NCBI RefSeq assembly: GCF_003202155.1
Contig: NZ_QFLI01000003.1
Coordinates: forward strand, 186,001 to 250,000
DNA from: Marinifilum breve
GTDB lineage: Bacteria; Bacteroidota; Bacteroidia; Bacteroidales; Marinifilaceae
Direction of reading: 5' to 3'
Length of the DNA stretch: 64,000 nt
Positions 54,488 through 61,839 of this stretch are shown in pieces (within the stretch, counting starts at the first letter, position 1; every line of letters starts with the position of its first letter). The notes under the pieces are model-generated. The model had not been told where the DNA came from. It searched no databases and saw only the letters and a program-made list of their open reading frames with translations. Made by a program: the position numbers and the translations under genes.

Positions 54488-56281
54488 TTACTGAATGCTA
54501 ATCGCATTAAACTTACATTTCTCCATACAAGCACCACACTTGATACACTTAGCTGTATCGATAATGTGAGCTTCCTTACGATCTCCGGCAATACAATCAA
54601 CCGGACAGTTGCGAGCACAAAGAGTACATCCAACACAAAGTTCAGGATCAATCACATACTGCATCAATGCCTTACACTGACCAGATGGACATTTATGTTC
54701 CTCAACGTGAGCAATATACTCATCATAGAAGTTTTCAATTGTAGAAAGAACAGGGTTTGGCGAAGTCTGTCCTAAACCACAAAGAGAAGTATCTTTAATT
54801 ACAGTACTTAAGTTTCTCAACAAATCAAGATCTTCTTTTGTACCTTTTCCTTCAGTAATCTTATCCAACAATTCGTACAAACGCTTGTTACCTACACGAC
54901 ATGGAGTACACTTTCCACATGATTCTTCAACAGTAAAGTCAAGGTAGAATTTCGCAACAGAAACCATACAATCGTCTTCGTCCATTACAATCATACCACC
55001 TGATCCCATCATTGAACCAACAGCAAGAAGGTTATCAAAATCGATTGGAGTATCAAGGTGTTTTTCAGTTAAACAACCACCTGATGGACCACCAGTTTGA
55101 ACAGCCTTAAACTTCTTTCCATCTTTAATACCACCACCAATTTCGTAAATTACTTCACGAAGAGTAGTACCCATTGGAACCTCAATCAAACCAACATTAT
55201 TGATCTTACCTGCCAAAGCAAATACTTTAGTACCAGTAGATTTTTCAGTACCAATTTTATTGAACCAACCAGCTCCCTTGTTAATAATAACAGGAATGTT
55301 AGCAAAAGTTTCAACGTTATTTACGTTTGTAGGTTTTCCGTTGTAACCAGACTCAGCAGGGAATGGAGGCTTAACAGTTGGCTCCCCACGAAGACCTTCC
55401 ATCGAGTGAATCAAAGCAGTTTCCTCACCACAAACGAAAGCACCAGCTCCATAACGCATTTCAACATCAAAGTTGAAACCAGAACCTAAAATATCATTTC
55501 CTAAAAGACCATATTCACGAGCCTGCTTAATAGCAACTTTCAAACGATCAATTGCAAGAGGATACTCAGCACGAATATAAATCAAACCTTTATCAGCACC
55601 CATTGTGTAACCACAAATTGCCATCGCTTCAAGTACTGAATGAGGATCTCCCTCCAAAATAGAACGGTCCATAAATGCTCCTGGGTCTCCCTCATCGGCA
55701 TTACAAACCACATATTTCTGATCCGCTTCGTTCTTAGATGCAAATTCCCACTTCAATCCTGTTGGGAAACCTCCACCTCCTCGTCCACGAAGACCAGATT
55801 CCTTAATTTCATCGATTACTGCCTGAGGAGTCATCTCTGTCAAACATTTACCAAGAGCTGCATATCCTTCAGTAGCAATATATTCATCGATATTTTCAGG
55901 ATTAATAAAACCACAGTTACGCAATGCAATACGAATCTGCTTTTTATAGAATCCCATGTGTTTAGAGTCACTAACAACTTCCTTCTTTTCAGGATCGGTA
56001 TAAAGTAAACGCATTACTTTACGTCCTTTAATGATATGCTCTTCGATAATTTCCTCAGCATCTTCAGGCTTCACTTCAATATAGAAGGTATTATCAGGAA
56101 GAATTTTTACGATAGGTCCTTTTTCACAAAATCCAAAGCAACCTGTCATTACTACCTGAACCTCTTCTTCAAGCCCTTTAGCTTTTAGAGCATCCTGTAG
56201 ATTATTTTGAATAGCCTCACTTGCAGATGCACGACATCCTGTACCTCCACAAATAAGAATATGCATTTTATACTTTTCCAT
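54488..56281 (-). CDS. hydB: HydB / NuoF-like flavin subunit
   Basis: NADH-binding subunit of the bifurcating hydrogenase, 597 residues. It has a N-terminal thioredoxin-like [2Fe-2S] domain (C11, C16, C48, C52), FMN/NADH motifs (GRGGGGFPTGLKW, 166-178; NADEGDPGAF, 194-203), a [4Fe-4S] cluster (C455, C458, C461, C501), a CxxxxC pair (C531, C536) and two C-terminal [4Fe-4S] clusters (C549, C552, C555, C559; C579, C582, C585, C589). The arrangement is typical of HydB rather than respiratory NuoF. It ends 13 bases before hydA. Confidence 0.93.
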   Translation of the reverse strand: MEKYKMHILICGGTGCRASASEAIQNNLQDALKAKGLEEEVQVVMTGCFGFCEKGPIVKILPDNTFYIEVKPEDAEEIIEEHIIKGRKVMRLLYTDPEKKEVVSDSKHMGFYKKQIRIALRNCGFINPENIDEYIATEGYAALGKCLTEMTPQAVIDEIKESGLRGRGGGGFPTGLKWEFASKNEADQKYVVCNADEGDPGAFMDRSILEGDPHSVLEAMAICGYTMGADKGLIYIRAEYPLAIDRLKVAIKQAREYGLLGNDILGSGFNFDVEMRYGAGAFVCGEETALIHSMEGLRGEPTVKPPFPAESGYNGKPTNVNNVETFANIPVIINKGAGWFNKIGTEKSTGTKVFALAGKINNVGLIEVPMGTTLREVIYEIGGGIKDGKKFKAVQTGGPSGGCLTEKHLDTPIDFDNLLAVGSMMGSGGMIVMDEDDCMVSVAKFYLDFTVEESCGKCTPCRVGNKRLYELLDKITEGKGTKEDLDLLRNLSTVIKDTSLCGLGQTSPNPVLSTIENFYDEYIAHVEEHKCPSGQCKALMQYVIDPELCVGCTLCARNCPVDCIAGDRKEAHIIDTAKCIKCGACMEKCKFNAISIQ

Positions 56282-56298
56282 AATTGCGTTTTCTTTTG

Positions 56299-56697
56299 TT
56301 AGTTGTTGTCAATAGTTTTGTAGTTAACAGGAATAATGCCATCTACCAATTCACCTTGTTTGATGTATTTCTCAATCACTTCATCAGCTTTCTTAAGATC
56401 AACATCTCCAAAAACAACAGGTTCTTTACCTGGCATTGTTACTTCAATTGTTGGTTCTGCATAACAGTATCCCATACAACCTGTTTGCGTAACAATAGAA
56501 TTAATACCTCTTTTGGCTGTAGCTTCAATTAGAAACTCCATTACCTCTTTTGCTCCTGATGCAATTCCGCAAGTTGCCATACCAACTTTAATTTGCACCT
56601 GAGCTTCCGGATCGTTGCTCTTCTCCCTAAGATCCATCTTTGCATGCAGCTCTTCTTTTATCTTCTTCAGATCTGCAAGGGATTTTACTTTTGCCAT
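56299..56697 (-). CDS. HndB-like thioredoxin-fold [2Fe-2S] ferredoxin
   Basis: 132-residue [2Fe-2S] protein related to HndB. The cluster cysteines are in VGMATCGIAS and QTGCMGYCYAEP (C, then C-x3-C), with a conserved Glu/Lys-rich opening helix. It starts the catalytic part of the operon just before hydB. In Desulfovibrio Hnd the equivalent subunit belongs to the NADP-reducing complex; here it is likely a fourth subunit of the same enzyme or a partner of the sensor. Confidence 0.85.
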   Translation of the reverse strand: MAKVKSLADLKKIKEELHAKMDLREKSNDPEAQVQIKVGMATCGIASGAKEVMEFLIEATAKRGINSIVTQTGCMGYCYAEPTIEVTMPGKEPVVFGDVDLKKADEVIEKYIKQGELVDGIIPVNYKTIDNN

Positions 56698-56727
56698 AAT
56701 CTCAAATTATTAAAGGTTAGAATTTAA

Positions 56728-57273
56728 TTATCTATATAATATTGTGTTTAGGTTCTCTTTAATCATTTCCTTTAAGTACTGCATGATATTCGGATCTGAA
56801 ATCGGCATACCATCCAAAACTTCTTTTACTTCTTTTGTATCAAAAACATACTCCCCTTCGTCGGTTATATGCTGATATAAAAAGTCCATTTCGGGGTTTG
56901 CACCAACCAACAAAACCATGGTTCCTGCAATGTCTCCCAAACTAGGTCGATCGAGGTGTTTGTGAGAAAAAACCGCTTCCAACTCTGTCCCAACTCCTTC
57001 TTTCGAACTGATCTCCATCTTGCCTCCTGTCATTTCAGCATTTTGCTTTAACAATGACAATCCCAAACCTACTTTACGTGTAGTTCTGGTAGTAAAAAAT
57101 GGATCAATGGCTTTTGCCAACACCTCATCGGACATTCCAAATCCATTGTCTTTAATCGAAATTGAAAACAAGTCCTCTTTCATACTTTCGGTAATTTTCA
57201 ATTCAACCAAAGATGCTTCAGCTCTCACTGAATTCTGGATGATATCCATTATATGCATCGACAAATCTTTCAT
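56728..57273 (-). CDS. HATPase_c protein (second copy)
   Basis: 181-residue protein with a GHKL ATPase domain but no dimerisation/phosphoacceptor His region, no sensor domain and no membrane segment. N-box Asn (about N14 in DIIQNSVRA), G1 DNGFGM, F-box DPFFTTR and G2 GLGLSLLK are present, so ATP binding is likely. It has a C-terminal segment with no recognised family (about 105-181). Its start overlaps the PHP gene stop by four bases (ATGA). Probably acts on partner proteins in this operon. Confidence 0.8.
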   Translation of the reverse strand: MKDLSMHIMDIIQNSVRAEASLVELKITESMKEDLFSISIKDNGFGMSDEVLAKAIDPFFTTRTTRKVGLGLSLLKQNAEMTGGKMEISSKEGVGTELEAVFSHKHLDRPSLGDIAGTMVLLVGANPEMDFLYQHITDEGEYVFDTKEVKEVLDGMPISDPNIMQYLKEMIKENLNTILYR

Positions 57274-58013
57274 TCTTCAATCTCTACTTTTCGACCTTCT
57301 TCAGACCTTAATGCCTTTCTCACTTCTTCGAAACTCAAATCTTCCATAAAGAAGTTCGTCCAGGTATTTCCTATATTTTCTACATAATGAGCATCCGAAC
57401 TTTTAATAAAGCTGTATTTGCTCAAATACTTATTCTTTTTTAAGAACTCCTCTTTTGTTACATGATGCGAGAGTTCCAACGAATCAACATTCAAATCAGG
57501 CGGCAAAAAACCCAGCTGACTAATGATACTATTCATCATTTTATTGATATGAGCCGGAATAAACAGTCCATTTAGTTTATGAACTTTACTTTCTATCTTC
57601 TCAATACTTTGATTCAATCCAGAAATCAGAAGACATTCGACTTCGTCTACGATCTCTTCTTTCTCATTTACCACTACCTGATATCCAAATTTATTTTCAT
57701 CATTAGGTATTTTAGGTAAATGCTGATCCAAGTATTTCTGAAATTCAGAAAGCTTTTCTTCATCCTCAAAAAAGCACAAACAATGCACCTCTTCTTTGGT
57801 GGTTACCTCTGCTCCCATCAAGACCATTATTCCTTCCTTTGCGGCCAATTCTTTAATCAGCGGTGCGTGCAAAGTCGAATTGTGGTCAGTTATTCCCAAT
57901 ATGTCAATTCCACGTTCTCGGGCTTTTTGAACAATATTTACCGGACTCATCTCCAGATCACCACAGGGAGATAAAACAGTATGCGTATGCAAATCTGCCC
58001 GGTACTTTCTCAT
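57270..58013 (-). CDS. PHP-domain phosphoesterase
   Basis: 247-residue protein of the PHP family, related to histidinol-phosphatase-like metallo-phosphoesterases. Metal-binding motifs: RADLHTHTVLSPCGD, ITDHNS, GAEVTT, and the SSDAHYVEN near the end. The substrate is unknown. It has one base between it and the downstream-lying DRTGG gene stop and overlaps the HATPase start, so all three are translationally coupled. In this context it could remove a phosphoryl group from a protein or small-molecule signal. Confidence 0.88.
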   Translation of the reverse strand: MRKYRADLHTHTVLSPCGDLEMSPVNIVQKARERGIDILGITDHNSTLHAPLIKELAAKEGIMVLMGAEVTTKEEVHCLCFFEDEEKLSEFQKYLDQHLPKIPNDENKFGYQVVVNEKEEIVDEVECLLISGLNQSIEKIESKVHKLNGLFIPAHINKMMNSIISQLGFLPPDLNVDSLELSHHVTKEEFLKKNKYLSKYSFIKSSDAHYVENIGNTWTNFFMEDLSFEEVRKALRSEEGRKVEIEE

Positions 58014-58014
58014 T

Positions 58015-58356
58015 CTACTTTGCCTGATTTATCATTTCATATAGTTTTCCTGTCAGCTCAAAAGCTTCTTCTTCCGAAGATAGAATCGGAATTCCTTCCT
58101 CATTACTTTGCTCAGCAGCATCTTCGTCTGGCTCGTATCCTTTCACCAAAACAATTGCTGCCAGTTCTTTTAGTGAGGCAATGGCCATAATGTTCTTATG
58201 CGTTTGCAATGTCACCCAGATATGGTTTTCATCAGCATTTCCCATTACATCGCTTAACAAATCAGAAGTATAACCTCCTTCAATTTCGCGATTCAATCCA
58301 TTTGCTCCTGAACAAACTTTCAGTCCTAACTTTTCAACTATATCTTGTACTATCAT
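58015..58356 (-). CDS. DRTGG-domain protein (second copy)
   Basis: 113-residue protein made almost only of a DRTGG domain (VCSGANGLNREIEGGYTSDLLSDVM). The domain is found fused to CBS or phosphotransacetylase proteins and may bind nucleotides. The first copy in this operon (60156-60503) has the same length and layout. It lies 4 bases after the hydrogenase-like gene stop. Confidence 0.82.
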   Translation of the reverse strand: MIVQDIVEKLGLKVCSGANGLNREIEGGYTSDLLSDVMGNADENHIWVTLQTHKNIMAIASLKELAAIVLVKGYEPDEDAAEQSNEEGIPILSSEEEAFELTGKLYEMINQAK

Positions 58357-58360
58357 AGTA

Positions 58361-59728
58361 TTAATGATCGTTTAAATTCTTTTTTTCAAATCTGCTTTTT
58401 CCCCAAGTATCTTCCGAAATATCAAATGACTCCTGAGGAGATATCAATCCTTCTTTGGTTAACATCTTTTGAAGAAATACGCATTGTGTCATTTTAGCTT
58501 TTCCCTGAACCACATCTTCTGCCAAAGCCTGACAACGCGGTGCCCCGCAAGCTCCACAATCGATTCCGGGAAGAACTTTCATAATACGATTGATTTTCTT
58601 CATCTTCTTCATGGCAACCATCATATCCGAATCCAAACTTAAAATAGATCGTGGCTCCACTTTACTTATTCCAATATTCTCCTGAAGGTATGTTTTATAT
58701 AAATCAATTTCTCTTTCCGGCATAATCATAGGCTTGTTTCTGTGATACCATGCAGCGCGTTTTCTCAAGCGTTCAATTGCAAGAAAACGATTCTCTGTAG
58801 CTAATACTCCACCAGCACAAGAGTGATCACATGCTCGAAGTTCCAAAAAGTCAACATCAGTTATTTCTTCGTTCTCCAACTTTTCCAAAACTTCAATCAC
58901 ATTGTGAATCTCATCAATTGCCAAACACCTTCCTGAATATCTCGAAGCCTCACCAGTTGTTAAAGTCCAACCAATACTCCTTCGGGACATATGTATATTT
59001 TCTGGATATTTTTTAGTTTCCTTCTTACTATTCTTAATGCTAAGCAGAACCTTATTGTAGATAAAATCCATATTAATGACTCCATCTATTAGAGACTTCT
59101 CCTCTCCCACAGGGCTCTTTACTGCTGCAATTTTTGCAGCACAAGGAGTAACGTAAAAAATTCCTATTTCATTCTGGGCATATCCTTTATCTTGTAATTT
59201 CTTGCGATAAAACTGAGCTGAAATATCAATTACAGGTTTTAACTGAATAATATTATCCACAAGGGCTGGAAATTTAACCTGTATTAATCTAACGATTGCA
59301 GGACAGAAACTAGAAATAAAAGGTCTTTCCTGATGATGCTTGTGCATAAATTTCTTAGTAGAATCAATCAACACATCTACAGCTCCATCCACCTCATAAA
59401 CATGCGTAAATCCAAGATCTTTAATTTCATTATAGATTTGAACTTCAGAAACGTCATCTGGAAATTGCCCCAATAAAACAGTAGGTAAAAGAGCTACTCT
59501 CTGTTTATAGTTGAATATTTGAGTAAAGTCATCCTGCTCCACAATAATCGCATTAACAGGACAAGCTTTCAAACATTCACCACAATCAACACAAGCATTC
59601 TTATTTATATTTGCAGTACCATTTTTTACACGAATAGCGGCAGTTGGACATACGTTCATACAGTGTGTACATCCGATACACACCTCATCAACTACCTTTA
59701 ATGCGTGATAAAAATGAATTTGCTCCAT
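58361..59728 (-). CDS. Putative sensory [FeFe]-hydrogenase (HydS-like)
   Basis: 455-residue hydrogenase paralogue. It has two N-terminal [4Fe-4S] clusters (C17, C20, C23, C27; C46, C49, C52, C56), a H-cluster domain and a third iron-sulfur domain at the C-terminus (C391, C394, C399, C416). The four H-cluster ligands are kept: C142, C196, C300, C304. But the proton-relay Cys next to C142 is Phe141 (SSFCPAI instead of TSCCPGW), and the K/E motif after C196 is altered (TPCAAKIAA). Such changes are known from sensory or regulatory [FeFe] groups (C/D) that turn over H2 slowly. It sits among DRTGG, PHP and ATPase genes, not among catalytic subunits. No PAS domain is present. Confidence 0.86.
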   Translation of the reverse strand: MEQIHFYHALKVVDEVCIGCTHCMNVCPTAAIRVKNGTANINKNACVDCGECLKACPVNAIIVEQDDFTQIFNYKQRVALLPTVLLGQFPDDVSEVQIYNEIKDLGFTHVYEVDGAVDVLIDSTKKFMHKHHQERPFISSFCPAIVRLIQVKFPALVDNIIQLKPVIDISAQFYRKKLQDKGYAQNEIGIFYVTPCAAKIAAVKSPVGEEKSLIDGVINMDFIYNKVLLSIKNSKKETKKYPENIHMSRRSIGWTLTTGEASRYSGRCLAIDEIHNVIEVLEKLENEEITDVDFLELRACDHSCAGGVLATENRFLAIERLRKRAAWYHRNKPMIMPEREIDLYKTYLQENIGISKVEPRSILSLDSDMMVAMKKMKKINRIMKVLPGIDCGACGAPRCQALAEDVVQGKAKMTQCVFLQKMLTKEGLISPQESFDISEDTWGKSRFEKKNLNDH

Positions 59729-59732
59729 TATT

Positions 59733-60146
59733 CTATCCGAAATAATTTATGATTTCAAGCTCTGTCCCAACATCAACCTTGCTGGTAATATTCATTTGAT
59801 CAGAATTACGTTTGATATTTGGCAATCCCATTCCAGCACCGAATCCCATTTCTCTTACTTGAGGAGTAGCTGTAGAGTATCCTTCTTGCATAGCCTGATC
59901 AATATCAGGAATCCCTGGGCCTCTATCTTCAATCTTCACAACAATTTTGTCTGTGTCGATATCCACGTTCATATTTCCTTCAAATGCATGAGCCACAACA
60001 TTAACTTCTGCCTCATACAATGAAACAACTGTTCGTTTTATAATCTTAGGGTTTACATTTAACTGTTTAAGGATTTTTTTCACTTCGCTTGAAGCTGATC
60101 CTGCCTTAGAAAAATTACCGCCCTCTATTTCAAACTTAAATTCCAT
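59733..60146 (-). CDS. RsbW-like ATPase / anti-sigma-type kinase (first copy)
   Basis: 137-residue GHKL ATPase with the short RsbW/SpoIIAB layout. The N-box YEAEVNVVAHA carries E47 and N49, followed by EDRGPGI (73-79) and the G-box GFGAGMGLPNIKR (101-113). RsbW proteins phosphorylate an anti-anti-sigma protein and bind sigma factors. No such partner is in the window, so the substrate is unknown. The start is ATG at 60146; TTG and GTG codons just upstream are less likely because they abut the previous stop. Confidence 0.83.
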   Translation of the reverse strand: MEFKFEIEGGNFSKAGSASSEVKKILKQLNVNPKIIKRTVVSLYEAEVNVVAHAFEGNMNVDIDTDKIVVKIEDRGPGIPDIDQAMQEGYSTATPQVREMGFGAGMGLPNIKRNSDQMNITSKVDVGTELEIINYFG

Positions 60147-60155
60147 TCTCACCAA

Positions 60156-60503
60156 TTAATATACAGGTTGTAAACCTATCTCATTTAAAATTGAACAAGC
60201 TCTGAACATTGAATGACCACATTCAAGTAAAGTAATCTCATTCTCACATGCCAATTCTTTCATTTCCTCTGAAGCTTTCTTATCTCTTACAAATAAAATG
60301 AAGGATATATCAGACATTTCCGATGTACGAATGGTCTGCAGATTATTTAAACCTGTTATTAAAAGAAGATTTTCTGTATCTATAGTAAGTACGTCACTCA
60401 TTAAATCCGAAGCAAATCCAAATTGAATTTCTTGATTCATATCACCGCTTCCACAAATAACACGTGCATTAAGTTTATCAACCACATCTGCCACTTTCAC
60501 CAT
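60156..60503 (-). CDS. DRTGG-domain protein (first copy)
   Basis: 115-residue DRTGG-type protein (VICGSGDMNQEIQFGFASDLMSDVL). It opens the ten-gene hydrogenase operon. Its last codons abut the ATPase gene. Sequence resemblance to the second DRTGG copy (58015-58356) suggests duplication. The function is unknown; nucleotide or ligand sensing is the main possibility. Confidence 0.8.
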   Translation of the reverse strand: MVKVADVVDKLNARVICGSGDMNQEIQFGFASDLMSDVLTIDTENLLLITGLNNLQTIRTSEMSDISFILFVRDKKASEEMKELACENEITLLECGHSMFRACSILNEIGLQPVY

Positions 60504-60821
60504 TATCGCAGTATTAAGTTATGTTTATCTTTTTAGTCTTTCTTAACGGCACTAAGATAAGAATTTGAGGTATATTAATAAATGATATTTAAAGGAATAG
60601 ATTTATTTTAATCAAATACATAATTAGTCTAAATAATACCGTATAAACTATCAATTCTAAATAAAAATACGATCCCGATTTTAAGCCTTAATTTTCAGAA
60701 CATATTTAGAAATTAAGATTAAACTACATACTTGTTATTATTAGGATGGAGAGTTTTTTTAAGTATATTCGTCATATACCAGAATACATTTGGCTTATTT
60801 AGCAAATTATTTCTTTAATTA
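60504..60821. other. Divergent promoter region of the hydrogenase operon and the usp gene
   Basis: 318 bases of AT-rich DNA. A -7 element for the usp gene is at 60785-60792. No housekeeping promoter is visible for the hydrogenase operon, which suggests control by another sigma factor or an activator. Confidence 0.5.
60785..60792 (+). promoter_or_regulatory. -7 element of the usp gene
   Basis: TACATTTG, 30 bases before the start codon. No clear -33 element. Confidence 0.45.
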
Positions 60822-61628
60822 ATGGGGAGAAAAACACAACATATACTGGTCTTAATTCAAGATCAAAATTACACCAGAAAAGCCATAGTGCATGCATTTA
60901 AGCTAGCATCTATATTTAAAGCAGAGGTAGCATTTACCCAAATTTCTAAAAACACTTCTAATAATCAATTACCAGGAAGTTTAATTGATGAACTGAATAC
61001 AGAAAACATAGCCTACAAAGAGATATCATTGGGAAAATTGGCAATTGAACCCAATAACACAATAAAACAACTTGAAGCCATTTTTATTGTTACTGAGTTT
61101 GCAAAAGGTAAGCTTTCAACTATAAAAAGAAATGAAATTTTCAAATATTTATACAAGGCAAAAATCCCAAGCATTCTATTAGGAGAAAAAAGTGAAGAAA
61201 AGTGTAATTACCAAAATATAACTGTACCTGTTGATTTCAAAAGAGAAACAAAAGAAAAAATGATTTGGGCAAGCTATTTTGGACGTTTTAACCACGCAAG
61301 AATCCATTTGTTTGTTGCCAATCACAAGGCTGAATCAGCTCAACGAAAAATTAAGGCTACATTAATTTTCACGAAGAGAATGTACGAACAATTCAATTTT
61401 GAGTATGAGATTGTAAAATCAGAAAGAAGTAGTAACTGGTTGAGGCAAGATGCTTATTCATTTTCTGAGCAATTCCATTCTGATTTAATGGTTCTTCTAT
61501 CTCAAAAAAATGATGGATTGCTAAACAAATATTTTGGCCCAACTGAAATCAAAAAATATCTGCGGAATAAAAGCAACCCTATTCTTTTTATTAATCCATT
61601 AAAAGATTACTATCTGCCCTGCAACTAG
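60822..61628 (+). CDS. Universal stress protein with two UspA-like domains
   Basis: 268-residue protein with two tandem UspA-like domains: the first (about 1-140) opens with HILVLIQDQNYTRKAIVHAFKLA, the second (about 145-268) with YQNITVPVDFKRETKEKMIW. The second lacks a clear ATP-binding G-x2-G-x9-G(S/T) motif. Usp proteins help survive starvation or oxygen stress. The gene is divergent from the hydrogenase operon and may respond to the same redox signal, which is inference. Confidence 0.78.
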   Translation: MGRKTQHILVLIQDQNYTRKAIVHAFKLASIFKAEVAFTQISKNTSNNQLPGSLIDELNTENIAYKEISLGKLAIEPNNTIKQLEAIFIVTEFAKGKLSTIKRNEIFKYLYKAKIPSILLGEKSEEKCNYQNITVPVDFKRETKEKMIWASYFGRFNHARIHLFVANHKAESAQRKIKATLIFTKRMYEQFNFEYEIVKSERSSNWLRQDAYSFSEQFHSDLMVLLSQKNDGLLNKYFGPTEIKKYLRNKSNPILFINPLKDYYLPCN

Positions 61629-61718
61629 TTAGAAAACCAGTTTTCACAAGACAAAAAAAACAAGCCGATAATCAACAAACCGGATTCTTAATTTCTAAAA
61701 TAGAATATTAACTTTATA

Positions 61719-61779
61719 GATAATTAATACAGACAAACAACATCAACTTTAGTTTTCTTTTCATGTCTGTTTAATTATC
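61719..61779 (+). repeat. Long inverted repeat after the usp gene
   Basis: GATAATTAATACAGAC (61719-61734) and GTCTGTTTAATTATC (61765-61779) are 15-16 base arms with one extra base and a 30-base loop. The loop has no open frame. It may be a stable 3' hairpin of the usp mRNA. Confidence 0.5.
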
Positions 61780-61780
61780 A

Positions 61781-61824
61781 AACAAAAAAAAAGGAATTAC
61801 CTCAATCAGTAATTCCTTTTTTAT
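61781..61824. terminator. Terminator between usp and the S46 peptidase
   Basis: AAAAAGGAATTAC / GTAATTCCTTTTT with flanking A and T runs, shared by convergent genes. Confidence 0.86.
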
Positions 61825-61839
61825 ACTTAAAATCTTACT

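Noticed and set aside
54475-54651. Longer N-terminus for HydA
   Set aside because: It would overlap hydB and precede a clear AAGGAGG site before the chosen start.
54488-56281. HydB as part of respiratory complex I (NuoF)
   Set aside because: It has extra N-terminal [2Fe-2S] and C-terminal ferredoxin domains and sits in a hydrogenase operon.
58361-59728. Second gene as a normal catalytic hydrogenase
   Set aside because: The proton-relay Cys is Phe and the catalytic motif after the second ligand is altered.
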